Source: Malachius bipustulatus (taxonomy: Eukaryota; Arthropoda; Insecta; Coleoptera; Melyridae). From it: a stretch of 64,000 bases of DNA. Position 1 is the first letter of the stretch; every line of letters starts with the position of its first letter. The position numbers and the translations under genes were made by a program. The DNA is taken from assembly GCA_910589415.1 (NCBI GenBank), contig OU342637.1, positions 40,826,162 to 40,890,161 of the forward strand. The letters run 5' to 3'. Positions 29,821 to 39,580 of this stretch are shown in pieces. The notes below the pieces were generated by a model. That model was not told where the DNA came from. It saw nothing but the letters and a program-made list of their open reading frames with translations, and ran no database searches.

Positions 29821-30237
29821 TATGGTACGATTAAGTTTAAAAAGTCATATGTGACGTCATACCAACCGTCCGAATTAAGATTTTTCATTTCACCAGAAAA
29901 TGTCAAACAGTGAAATTTCAAGGTGTTAATTGTTAAAGGAATCATTCAAACAATGAATTGAACGAGTTAAACGAATTGAATGAGTTTAAGTCAATTTGAC
30001 AGCCACTGACAACTACATAAAATTTATTCACGTAATGACATTCTATCCTCTGTGCTGTGCATTTAATTCTCATTCAAAACCAATGTTGACGCATGTTTAT
30101 TTATGCGAGATGGAGTGTTTAGACAAACTTGACGGTTTCTATGAGAACCACGTAAATGAAACAAAATAAATCGAACTATCAGAAGGATGTGTATTCTTAA
30201 TCGATACGTATGACTTTTTAAACTTAACCGTACTATA
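29821..30237. mobile_element. 417-bp nested MITE
   Basis: The ends TATGGTACGATTAAGTTTAA.. (29821-29849) and ..TTAAACTTAACCGTACTATA (30209-30237) are inverted repeats of 29 bp with a few mismatches, starting with TA, so a TA-targeting element is likely. It lies inside the larger inverted-repeat element. Confidence 0.6.
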
Positions 30238-30884
30238 GCAATAATTGTTTCACAGAAACAATTTTTTTCACACTTATTGACCTTGAGAGTAATCGTAGTA
30301 AGCGGAGAAACTAAAGTTTTTCATTTAATTCATTTTTTACTTATTTTGGAAAATATTCAGACGACCATCATCTTTAAATGGAGGCCTTTTAGGAATAAAA
30401 TAATTGCGATTAAATTGGCATATTTTCAACCCAAGGAAACTGATGTGGTGGTTGTTGTTGAAATTAATATTTATATATTAAAAAAGAGATTTTCACAAAA
30501 ACACGTTTTCAGTAGTGTAGTAGGTCCATCATAAAAAAATAATTACGGTAAAACGATTCAAGATACTAAACTTTTATAAGAGGACAAAAAGTTGAGATAG
30601 AAAATACAGTGGCGTACGGATAAAAAGTTTAGGAGCAAAAAGTGAGACGATGACATCAAAAGCAGGAACACCCTCTGTATGTCAATGTTTGTAAGACTAT
30701 GTCAGTTTATGAGTTTTAACAATAGTAGTAGGCGATGAAATTTTGAATTTTTTCAGTTAATCCATTTTTTATTTATTCTGGAAAACGTGTATTTGATCAA
30801 TTTCCTTTAAGGGCGCTTAAAGGAAATCGGGAAGCTAAAGGAAAGCTAAACCTTGGAAAGGGTGCTTTTTTAGACATGGATAAC

Positions 30885-30922
30885 TTCGGTTAAACCGAAG
30901 TTGATAAACCGAAGTTCGGTTA
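30885..30922. repeat. aaccgaagtt palindrome cluster
   Basis: Three alternating orientations of aacttcggtt / aaccgaagtt in 38 bp. Present only in the right arm of the surrounding element, so it expanded after the arms formed. Confidence 0.55.
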
Positions 30923-31231
30923 TCAGCATAATTTTTTTGTTAGTGGCACCTTTTAGCGGCACCCTTTAGATTTAGAAAGAATCTTATAAAGGCAAAAAAT
31001 ATCTTCTAAATATTAATTTCAAATTTCAATCAAATGCATGGAGCTTTCTTCATCTAGATCAGTTTTGTAATGTTTTCATAGTAATTTATACCATATGCAG
31101 GAATATTATTTTTACAATTAAATAACTTTTTGTGGGAAGAACAAGCGAATCGAGCGAGGGTTCCCTTTTTCCTTAAACATTTTTATAATTGGAAAATTTT
31201 GTTATCGCGCTATGGTTCGCAATGTGAAACT

Positions 31232-31278
31232 GATATGAACTGTACTTAATCCATTCGTGATTAAGTACAGTTCATATC
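31232..31278. repeat. Perfect 19-bp inverted repeat, 9-nt loop
   Basis: GATATGAACTGTACTTAAT (31232-31250) and its exact complement at 31260-31278. Confidence 0.8.
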
Positions 31279-31538
31279 GCTGTTCAAGAAGCGCTGTTGC
31301 CCTTTTGCCTGAGAATGAAAATATGATTCACCAATAATATTGACCTCTAAAGTTTATTATACATATTTGAGATGTGATTTATAATTAGGTGTAAAAGATT
31401 ACACAAGTATTGAGTATGAGTTTTGAAACAAAAAAAACTGGTTTCCTTTTTTTAAATTTACCTTCCTTAAAAAGTTATTTACACGAAAAGAACGAAAAAC
31501 TCATAAATTAGTATATTATGCAACGAGCTTATAATGAA

Positions 31539-31600
31539 GGCTATTAATACGCGAGTATGATGGTTATCGAGTATGATGGAATAAGAGCGTATTAATAGCC
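31539..31600. repeat. Perfect 14-bp inverted repeat
   Basis: GGCTATTAATACGC (31539-31552) and its exact complement (31587-31600), separated by 34 bp that contain a repeated gagtatgatgg word. Confidence 0.7.
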
Positions 31601-32266
31601 ATTATCTGCGAGTTCCATACACTATTTTTTCTACGACCCTTTTTTATTTCATAGAAAAGATTAAAAATTTATATATTTTTACAATGACCCGTGTACAATT
31701 GCGGATCATTGAGGTTAAGATAGGTTGCTATTTGTTTACGCATTTAACAAATTTTCTCTTTGTCGCTAAGGTTATTCTGCTGAGACATGTTTTAGTATCA
31801 AGTTTAAAGGGAACTACTCACTACTGCGTAATTTTTATTATGCGAAGTTCGAATTCCGAATTTTACGCTTCGATTTTGAGATTAATTAATAATTTTAATA
31901 ACATCGACAACCATTAATTACGATATTGTTTCCCTGCGCAACGCGGGTCGCAGCGTTGCCGCTTTGAATACTATCACGGAGCTCTACGAATGATATAATA
32001 CTTTATCTTCCCATCTTTACACGATATACCTACTTATCAAATTAATTAAGGTAACATAAAAACTTGATAAATTTTTTTTGAATGTTACTTATGTTCTAAA
32101 TTAAATAAACGTTCAGAATTTTTTTTCAGAAATACAGAACTTATATCACAAGGCAATTTTTATCGTGAGTATGACAACTCTGTGACTTCGGTTGGCTTGC
32201 CGACCCGATTGTAAGCGAAAAGGAACCGATTCGATTGCAAATGCTCCTCTGCCATTGGATAGCTTG

Positions 32267-32319
32267 ACCAGTGCTTTAATGAAAATTTGTATCTTAATGA
32301 GACCCATTAAAGCACTGGT
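32267..32319. repeat. Perfect 15-bp inverted repeat, 23-nt loop
   Basis: ACCAGTGCTTTAATG (32267-32281) and its exact complement at 32305-32319. Confidence 0.75.
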
Positions 32320-32951
32320 GATTCATACTTAATATGCATATTAAAGGTTGGGAGTAGAAAAAATAATTTTTATTATATCTTTTTTAATAAATCTTTCAAT
32401 TTTTGATCTTTTATTATTAACATTATAGTTTTTCGTTTCAAATGTCATGCTAAGCACTTGTGTAAATTTTTTACACTTAATTATAATTTATAAATTGCCC
32501 TGTAGTCCCTGTACACCAGCAAGAATTCTGGAATTCCCCACACCCGCACATGGGGTGCAACTTTACTTGTATAGTTTCCAAAAATTTAAGGAAAGTTGAC
32601 TTATGGTAAATTATAGGGGTATAAATCACTTACCAAAAATAAATTTCTGTAACGAAAATCCCAGCATACTTCTTGGCAGAGTAAAGCAGGTACAGTAACA
32701 GGGAAGTAAATAAATTCTATTATCAGTTAGGTATATTTATTTATTTTAGAAATACTTGCGGATACTTCTTCGTTCTTGAACTCTCATATTCATCAGTTTG
32801 CACTGTTTGCACTGTTTGCAGCTTTATTAAACGGTATTTTGTAATATTTCAAGGTTTAAGTCTAATAAATATTTTTTTTATTAAAAATACTCGTACAATA
32901 AAACAAAATATTGACCAGTTTCATTTTCAAATAGCTCGGGAATAGTATATT

Positions 32952-33040
32952 GTGAAACAAGTGCGGAAAAGAGAAAATTTCTCACGAGTGTGAAAGAAAA
33001 TTCACACGAGTGTGAAATTTCTTTTCCGCACGTGCTTCAC
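32952..33040. repeat. Inverted repeat with embedded duplicated cacgagtgtgaa
   Basis: The gtgaaacaagtgcggaaaag arm (32952) pairs with cttttccgcacgtgcttcac (33021-33040). Between them cacgagtgtgaa occurs twice. Confidence 0.65.
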
Positions 33041-33073
33041 ACAGTACTTTTCCTACGACCACAATTTAACAGA

Positions 33074-33283
33074 TTAATTATTTAACAAATTTAACACACA
33101 AATTATTTTTCCTGACAATGCTCTGCTGTTATGACCTTTTCTCCAATTTATGAAATGTTTATAAGCAGATTCGTATTTTTCTCTCGAAACTATAGATAGC
33201 AAATTCAAAGAACACAAACCTGCTTGTTTTCTTACTTCAGGTGGTGTATTTTCTGCTTCAGATTCAGAGGAATCACAATCCAT
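33074..33283 (-). pseudogene. N-terminal fragment resembling a Crypton-type tyrosine recombinase
   Basis: 69 codons from ATG 33281-33283. An acidic start (MDCDSSESEAENTPPEVRK) is followed by LLSIVSREKYESAYKHFINWRK, which resembles the N-terminal SAM-like DNA-binding helix of Crypton/KCTD-like tyrosine recombinases in insect genomes ('l..s...Y...Y..F..W'). The similarity ends after about residue 52, and the frame stops at 33074. No catalytic Arg..His-x-x-Arg..Tyr core is present. Either a fragment or a first exon; I saw no good donor near the end. The family call rests on one motif. Confidence 0.4.
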
Positions 33284-34858
33284 TATAATATGATAGGTAA
33301 CTAAAGTTTATTTTTTCAGACTACCTAGGTAGGTATTATTTTCAATTCTACCAATGACTTTTTAATATTACTATTATATACTGTTAAATCATTAAATTCT
33401 ACCGACAATATTATTATTATTTATTATAAGACTCCGTATAAACTAAAAATAAGTAACGTGAGCGTGGAGACATGGTAGATATGCAACTTCCACACAACGC
33501 AGGCGCTGTGCGTCGTCGATTGAAGTTAGTAGAGGTGTGCGAGTTATTTTCACGTTCGTGAATTTGATTTTAACGCTACCAATGCTGTTATTAGCGATCA
33601 ACTCGTAAATTTCAATAATTACTGCCACAAGAGAATAATGAGTATATTTTATAGTCTTGTAGGGTTCTATGTTATCCCATTTGTGTTTATTTTATTACCT
33701 TGAAGTTTTAAATGAATAGTTATTCCATTAAAAATAAGTAACAGTTGAGTTCTCAGTTACCGCCCATCACTATTGTTTACATTAAAACTGTACGGAAACG
33801 ATTTTTGGCTATGTGTTATGTCACTTTGTTGCACAGCTTTGGATACGTGAGAAATCTGCTAGTTTGCGCACAAAAAACGATGCGCAAAGTAGTGTTTTGT
33901 ATAGTGGTCGTAGGAAAAATTAAGAACTTACCTACCGAAAAAAAATAATAATAATTTGCAACTTTTTTATCAGGGATATAATAATAATAATACCTCTCTC
34001 AATGATACTGTTGTACAGGGTCAGAAAAATAAGAATCTGAAAAAAATTAGGATGTTTGCCTGTTTTTTTTTTCGAACAACAGAAGAAAATACTTTCAGCG
34101 AATACGTCATACTGACGTCATTCTAAGAAAACAATTTCTTTTTTTTTCATATTTTTTTAATTAGTATAGTTTATAAACAACACGATTGAAACTCTCAAAC
34201 TGCGAAAACGATATACCGTATCCACTGGAATTTCTCAGACAATATCAAAAGCAATACCTAATAAACAGGATTCTTATTTTGAAAAAAAGACTATTCTCAG
34301 TTTTTCACTTTTACTTTCTTTCTGAATTAAAAAAAAGGCAAAAAATGCAGTTGGTATCAAAAATATACCGACAAATTTTTAGAGGCAGTAGGGGCGTTAA
34401 ACCAAACATTTTTTCTCTTAACCATTTTTTGTCCTAAAACTTCGTTTTCGAAATACAGGGAGTTAAACTTTAAAAAAAATTAACAGTTTCTGGTTATAAC
34501 TTCTTGAACAATAAACAAACAAAGATCTTCAATTTGGATTTTTTAGGTTTTGTATTTGCCTTCCAGCGGTGTAATTCAGGGTTTGAGCCACTTTTCCTCC
34601 CTTTTTTTACCCCACTGACTTTATTGAAAATACAAAAACGTTATCCAATAGCCCCTGCACTGTGAACAAAAAAATATTTTTTACTTATTTGCTATGGTGC
34701 ACCGTTTGTGAGATATTTCACAAAATTAGAGTTTTTCTATTGTTGCTTTGATCAACTGTGAATGTGGAGATTCTACGGATTACCTGGTTTGATTGCACAG
34801 GACAATTTTGTCTCTGTGCGAATAGGAGAGCTTCGGAAAAACGATCTCATAATGATAC
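33284..34858. other. Non-coding stretch left of the structured repeat element
   Basis: No gene recognised. The word gtggtcgtaggaaaa at 33903-33917 is the inverted match of ttttcctacgaccac at 33048-33062, so these may be the ends of a roughly 870-bp element around the recombinase fragment. A short ATT tract lies at 33403-33424 and a tacagggtcag terminus at 34014. Confidence 0.35.
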
Positions 34859-35084
34859 TTTGGTTTCTTGACTTTCTTTATTGGCTTTCCCATACTCGAG
34901 ATTAATTTTGAGTTACTTTGAATTTTTATTTGTGAATTGCAATTCATGATCCTAACTTTATTTTGGTTATTGGATTTCCTGATATGTGAGGGCGGTTATT
35001 ACACCTGACAACCTTGCTTTGGTTTACTTTCTCTGTCCTACTCTGAGGGTGCTTTACCCTGTTGCGCTCTACGGTTTCCACTTT

Positions 35085-35101
35085 AAAGAGTCATACTCTT
35101 T
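35085..35101 (+). ncRNA. Stem-loop AAAGAG/CTCTTT (left repeat)
   Basis: Stem AAAGAG (35085-35090) with CTCTTT (35096-35101), loop tcata. The right repeat has the same stem (39210-39226) with loop tcatg, so the stem is kept and the loop changed. Confidence 0.45.
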
Positions 35102-35113
35102 TACTGGTGCAAC

Positions 35114-35149
35114 GGAGGTCTTCACCTGGACATCGAGGTGAATGCCTCC
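35114..35149 (+). ncRNA. Covarying stem-loop, left repeat
   Basis: GGAGG tc TTCACC [10-nt loop tggacatcga] GGTGAA tg CCTCC. The right repeat has TTCATC..GATGAA at the same place with an identical loop: one pair changed from C-G to T-A on both sides. Confidence 0.6.
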
Positions 35150-35895
35150 CCCAACGTGGGATAATCGAGTACCTATTATAACTCCAAATTGGGTGTTGTA
35201 ATGGAATTAGTATTTCCTGATAATGTTTGCGAAGTAGCAGATGCTACATCTGACAACGCTGCCTTGTTCTATCTAGACCTGTACTATATCGGAGGGTGCT
35301 CGGCTATGTGATCTTCATTTATGGTGTCATATAATGGCGAGGAATTCCTTTCACTTTCTAACATCGTATAATTTAAAGGGACAACAGGTGCTGGCCTACT
35401 ATTTGTTTGGTCCTACATTTGCGTTAAATAAGCTCGGCCTCTTCGAAAAATAGGAATGTTTATTTATTCCTAACTTGACTTATTTCTGATTTACTCCTAG
35501 CTCTTTCTCGATTTCCTATACGTGAATTTGTAATTATTTGTTGTGGTATTTCCCTCCTGCCGGGGTCGTGCTATTTATTGACGTGATTGCGTAGGTACCT
35601 ACTGTGGTGCCGCCTAATACCTAGCTGATTATTGTGCCTGATTTAAAATGGGAGCTGCGCTCATTGATTGGGCGAATCTGTTTAATTATTTATCGATGTG
35701 GATTTTGTTTCGAAGAAAGATCTTCCCTAACTATTTTCTCAACGGATTTTCCCTAATTTGTGAAGGAAATTCCTTCGGGATAGGCGCTTTGCCATCTACT
35801 AGTGAATTGGTTCGAAGAGAAGTTGCCAACTGCGAATATTGAGTTCGAGATGCGAATGAAGTATGTTTCACTGGGATTTCCCGGGATAGGTAAAG

Positions 35896-36127
35896 AAAAC
35901 TCGACCGCAGTCCACTAAATGCCATCTCTGGTCGAATTTTATTAGAATTGTGATTAGAAATTGGCGTGAAACGATTGTTTTGCCCTTTTCGGATTTTCAA
36001 CTGGAATTTTTCCAAGGTAAATAAAGGAAATTCGACCGGAGTCCACTAAAGCCATCTCTGGTCGAATTTTCGGGTATAGATAAGGATTAGGTATCCCGGA
36101 GTCCACAATATGCCATCTCTGGGTACC
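35896..36127 (+). ncRNA. Three AGTCCAC-loop hairpins, left repeat
   Basis: A conserved loop (agtccac..a..gccatctct) is closed by different but complementary stems: TCGACC/GGTCGA plus AAAA/TTTT (35896-35940), AAATTCGACC/GGTCGAATTT (36028-36069), and GGTA(t)CCC/GGGTACC (36090-36127). Seen directly in the sequence. Confidence 0.6.
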
Positions 36128-36997
36128 GTATAAAGGGTTAGGAAGTCAGATTTCGTATGAGAGCGAGTTGCTGTGAGACGTCTGCTTTTATAGTATTCGA
36201 AGACATGCGCTGACCTACTTTCTAAACCGACTGTTTGACAAAGGACGGTCCTAAGCTGATTTTATGTCGTGATTTCTGCGGGCTTATTTTAATTATATCT
36301 CCCATATCGCGAGACTTAGCAGGTTGACCTCGCGGCTACCTTACTGAATAATTTTGAACTTCAATTACCTAAAATTTCTATCAAACCGCTCAACGCGTTC
36401 TGTACCTTTCCATTGTGTCTAGCTATTATAATTACACCGGTTCCACCTTCATTTTGCGTTTCTACCTACTTGCAGTTTCGGGACCGCAGCGAATTTTCGG
36501 CTATTGCAGTTTATTAATTCGCCCTATGGATTGATTAAAGTTTCATTGCCGTGGATAGAATACCTAACAACTTACTATTGTCTTTGCGTGGAGTTATTGT
36601 TTGATTCATGATTTCACATTCTTTCACCCGGTCTGTATCTAGGTCATCCTTTTCTCCGTCACGCGTTTCGAGAGTGTCTTTTACAATACCCTGCCTTACC
36701 ATCTGGTCAACTTCTACCCTAGATTCGCCGTCTCTTCGATGTTGTTAAAAGTGCTGGAACTCCACTAGCTAGAGCGCTTCTATTTTATGAATATTTAATG
36801 AGCTGACGGGGATCGTTTACCTGATGTAACGGCGGGTGGCTGCGTTTTGATTTCCTAACAATTTTACCTTTAGGTATTTACGTACCTAATGCTTGCACTG
36901 TTTGCTTTTTCGATTTGGGCTGATTTAATGAGGGCGATGAAAATAATTTCCTTATCATCCTACCTAGGTGCGATCCATTTCAATATGTGAAGAAGTG

Positions 36998-37586
36998 CAA
37001 AATCACTCAATTGATTTGATTTGCCAGTTTTCCAAATACATTTTTCTTGTGTGTTTTGATGAGAAAAATTTGACGCTGTAACGGTGAGTACCCGGGTCCC
37101 CCCGTCTCTCGCGAAAAGCCACTGTGTGATCGTCTATTTACCTCTGGGTTTCCCCTAATAGGACCGCTGTGATTTCTTACGTTGTATTTACCGTTGTCAT
37201 TACCGTAGTCACCCCTGCTCTTTTATTGAGGTATGCCAGGATTACTATGGCCGAAACGGATGCGCAAAAGAACCTACTATGACTCATTGTATCTCGGTTG
37301 ATTGGAATTTCCCACAGAAAAGTGGGTAAATTTACAGAGACTTGTTTTTAACTATGTGGACTTCCTATCAGATGTCTGAAAACGTATGATGAGCGAGAGA
37401 ATTTGTTTGCAAGGGCGTAAAATGGTGAAGGGCGAGAGATGCTGTGATTTTGCATAGAGAGTACAAAACAATGGAAAGCGAATGATGAATCTCTTTCATG
37501 CATTTTTCAAACTCTAATCCAATTCGGATTCCACTCTTTTGCACACCTGTGCTTTCTTATTATTTCGTTTTGCTTTTGTTTCGTTT
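36998..37586 (+). other. Spacer of the structured element, left part
   Basis: Non-coding and more GC-balanced than the surroundings. It starts immediately after the left repeat with tatgtgaagaagtgc; I could not match this to a tRNA primer site. Contains a ggtgagtacccgggtcccccc segment near 37081. Confidence 0.4.
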
Positions 37587-38160
37587 ACAGACTACCCGGT
37601 ATATTGCGGGAATGTCTGTCTGATTTTATTTCAAGCATCAGCTTGAATTAATTGACGAGTACAACCACTTTGGTTACAGACTATCCGGTATATTGCGGAA
37701 ATGTCTGTCTGGTACCTATTCAACGATTTTCCTTACCTAATTTCCTTGTTCTAGTTTCTTTGATTTCATTTCAAGCAACTGCTTGAATTAATTAAAGAAT
37801 ACAACCATGTTGGTTACAGACTACCCGGGCTATGGCGGGAATGTCTGTCTTGTTTGCCTATTCAACGTTTTCCTTTACCTAATTTCCTTGTTCTAGTTTC
37901 TTTGATTTCATTTCAAGCAACTGCTTGAATTAATTAAAGAATACAACCATGTTGGTTACAGACTACCCGGGCTATGGCGGGAATGTCTGTCTTGTTTGCC
38001 TATTCAACGTTTTTCTTTACCTAATTTCCTTTTTCTAGTTTCTTTGATTTCATTTCAAGCAACTGCTTGAATTAATTAAAGAATACAACCACTTTGGTTA
38101 CAGACGATCCGGGATATGGCGGAAATGTCTATATGGCGGAAATGTCTGTCGCTGTTCACC
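37587..38160 (+). repeat. About 140-bp tandem repeat, five copies, each with three hairpins
   Basis: Copies begin at acagac 37587, 37676, 37816, 37958 and 38100 (the first is short; the last has a small internal duplication). Each unit has: (1) ACAGAC..CCCG..CGGG..GTCTGT, (2) TTCAAGC..GCTTGAA, (3) AACCA..TGGTT. In copies 1, 3 and 4 stem 1 is CCCG/CGGG; in copies 2 and 5 it is TCCG/CGGA, a compensatory change. Loops of hairpins 2 and 3 differ between copies (ATCA or AACT; CTT or TGT) while stems do not. Confidence 0.8.
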
Positions 38161-38975
38161 TATTCGATGATTATTGAATTCTCATTTTGTATTTTAATGA
38201 GCTTCACTCGTTGACTCGCTCTTCCTTTCGTTTGGGAGTCTTTATGAGCGTTTATTGTTGTGGGCTTTAACCTGATACACAGGCACACTCCACCCTACTT
38301 TTATGACCACTTGTTTGTTAGTCGAGTTTCTAGCTTGGCCTGAATGTCGAGAGCAGTGTTGCCATGTTTGTTTGATTTTCTACCTCCTCTTTAAACATTA
38401 TACGAATTTCTTTCCAATTGCTTTTCCCAATTGTGAAAGCGGTTTTCCTGAATTGACGTCATACTCATGATAGTTGTTTTAACTCATTTTGTTTATTTGT
38501 CGTGTTGTCGTTTTGCCTCACTGGGCTACCTTTATTTGGCCTCTTTTGGACCGTCAATACCTATTTGCCCTGCGGCTACCTTTTTGTTCTACCTGACCTA
38601 ACACGGCGGTGAGTTAATATACCTTATTATTTCGAATATGACGTTCTCTGCAATTCGCAGTTTTGTTTTGCTATTTTAAATGTGATGACCAACTGACCAA
38701 ACTAGGCCGCTATTCTATAATTATTCCTCAGGGTTCCCGTGGGCTTGCCTGGGTAATAATTGAATGCTGGAATTTTTACGAATACCTATATTGGAGCCGG
38801 TGGGTTTTATAATCGAGACCAACCATCGATTTCACCGTGGTCCGAGGTTTTACCCCTAACACCTGTTTAGAAAGCAGATAACTCAGTCCAGACTGGCAAT
38901 AACATTTTATAGCAATTTTCTGCGGAGTTTTTAAATTTTGAATGGAGTTGACATTCGTATGATGTGCTAAAGGAG
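38161..38975 (+). other. Spacer of the structured element, right part
   Basis: Non-coding. No recognisable ORF. Ends near cattcgtatgatgtgctaaaggag, before the right repeat starts. Confidence 0.35.
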
Positions 38976-39238
38976 TTTTGGTTTGATTGTTTTTGAATGG
39001 CTTTTCACATACTCTGGACTAAATTGTTTTCGGTTGCTTTGAATTCCTATTTTCTGAATCGTGATTGATAATCCGAGTTTTATTTCGGTTATTGTATTTC
39101 CTGTTATGTGAGGGCGGTTATTACACCTGACAACCCTGCTTTGGTTTGCTTTACTCTGTCCTACTCTGAGGGTGCTTTTTGCCCCGTTGCGTTCTACGAT
39201 TTCCACTTTAAAGAGTCATGCTCTTTTACTGGTTCACC

Positions 39239-39274
39239 GGAGGTCTTCATCTGGACATCGAGATGAATCCCTCC
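39239..39274 (+). ncRNA. Covarying stem-loop, right repeat
   Basis: GGAGG tc TTCATC [tggacatcga] GATGAA tc CCTCC, the counterpart of 35114-35149 with a compensated C-G to T-A pair. Confidence 0.6.
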
Positions 39275-39580
39275 CCCAACGGTGGTAATCGAGTGCCTAT
39301 TATAACTCTTAATCGGTTGTTGTAATGGAATTAGTATATTCTTCTAATAATAATAATAATAATCTTTATTGAGCCAAGAAATCTGTTATGACAGATATAG
39401 GCTAGGTCAGGTACATAGTCAACAATTTACAACATAGTTAGAAATAAAAAGACATCAAATAGAAATTAAAAAATAAAACACATCAAAAACATGTCAAACA
39501 TAGCGCACAAAGCTTAACAATTTAAAAACAGCTTTAACATTATCAGAGCATTGGATCAGAAAAACTAATGTCTCCAAAAG

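Larger units (their letters stand above)
28753..30963. mobile_element. 2.2 kb element with roughly 415-bp terminal inverted repeats
   Basis: The left end GTGCCGTTAAAAGGTACCAC (from 28754) is the inverted match of 30943-30963. Further matches lie at caaaaaggcaccctttat (28835) against 30867-30883, ttccagaaagtcaataa (28893) against 30775-30785, agtgttcctgtttttgatgcc (29021) against 30651-30672, and the aaactttttgtcctttta block (29124-29141) against 30565-30590. The right arm carries an extra expansion of aaccgaagtt words (30885-30922). No transposase recognised; the centre holds another element (29821-30237). Confidence 0.7.
30964..33073. other. Non-coding stretch with several hairpins
   Basis: No gene recognised. 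It contains the perfect inverted repeats listed separately (31232-31278, 31539-31600, 32267-32319, 32952-33040). The rest is AT-rich and without recognisable features. Confidence 0.4.
34859..36997 (+). repeat. Left long direct repeat
   Basis: Aligns with 38976-39344 plus 43491-45297. The left limit is where ttggttt..ggctttcccatactc starts matching 38977; the right limit follows gcgatccatttcaa. Internal diverged duplication: a ctgacaac(c/g)(t/c)tgc module occurs at about 35007 and again at about 35249. Confidence 0.7.

Noticed and set aside
34186..34437. 83-codon plus-strand ORF
   Set aside because: AT-rich, low-complexity composition, no motif.
37587..38160. Tandem repeats as a CRISPR array
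   Set aside because: Units of about 140 bp are contiguous, without unique spacers, and the context is an insect repeat.
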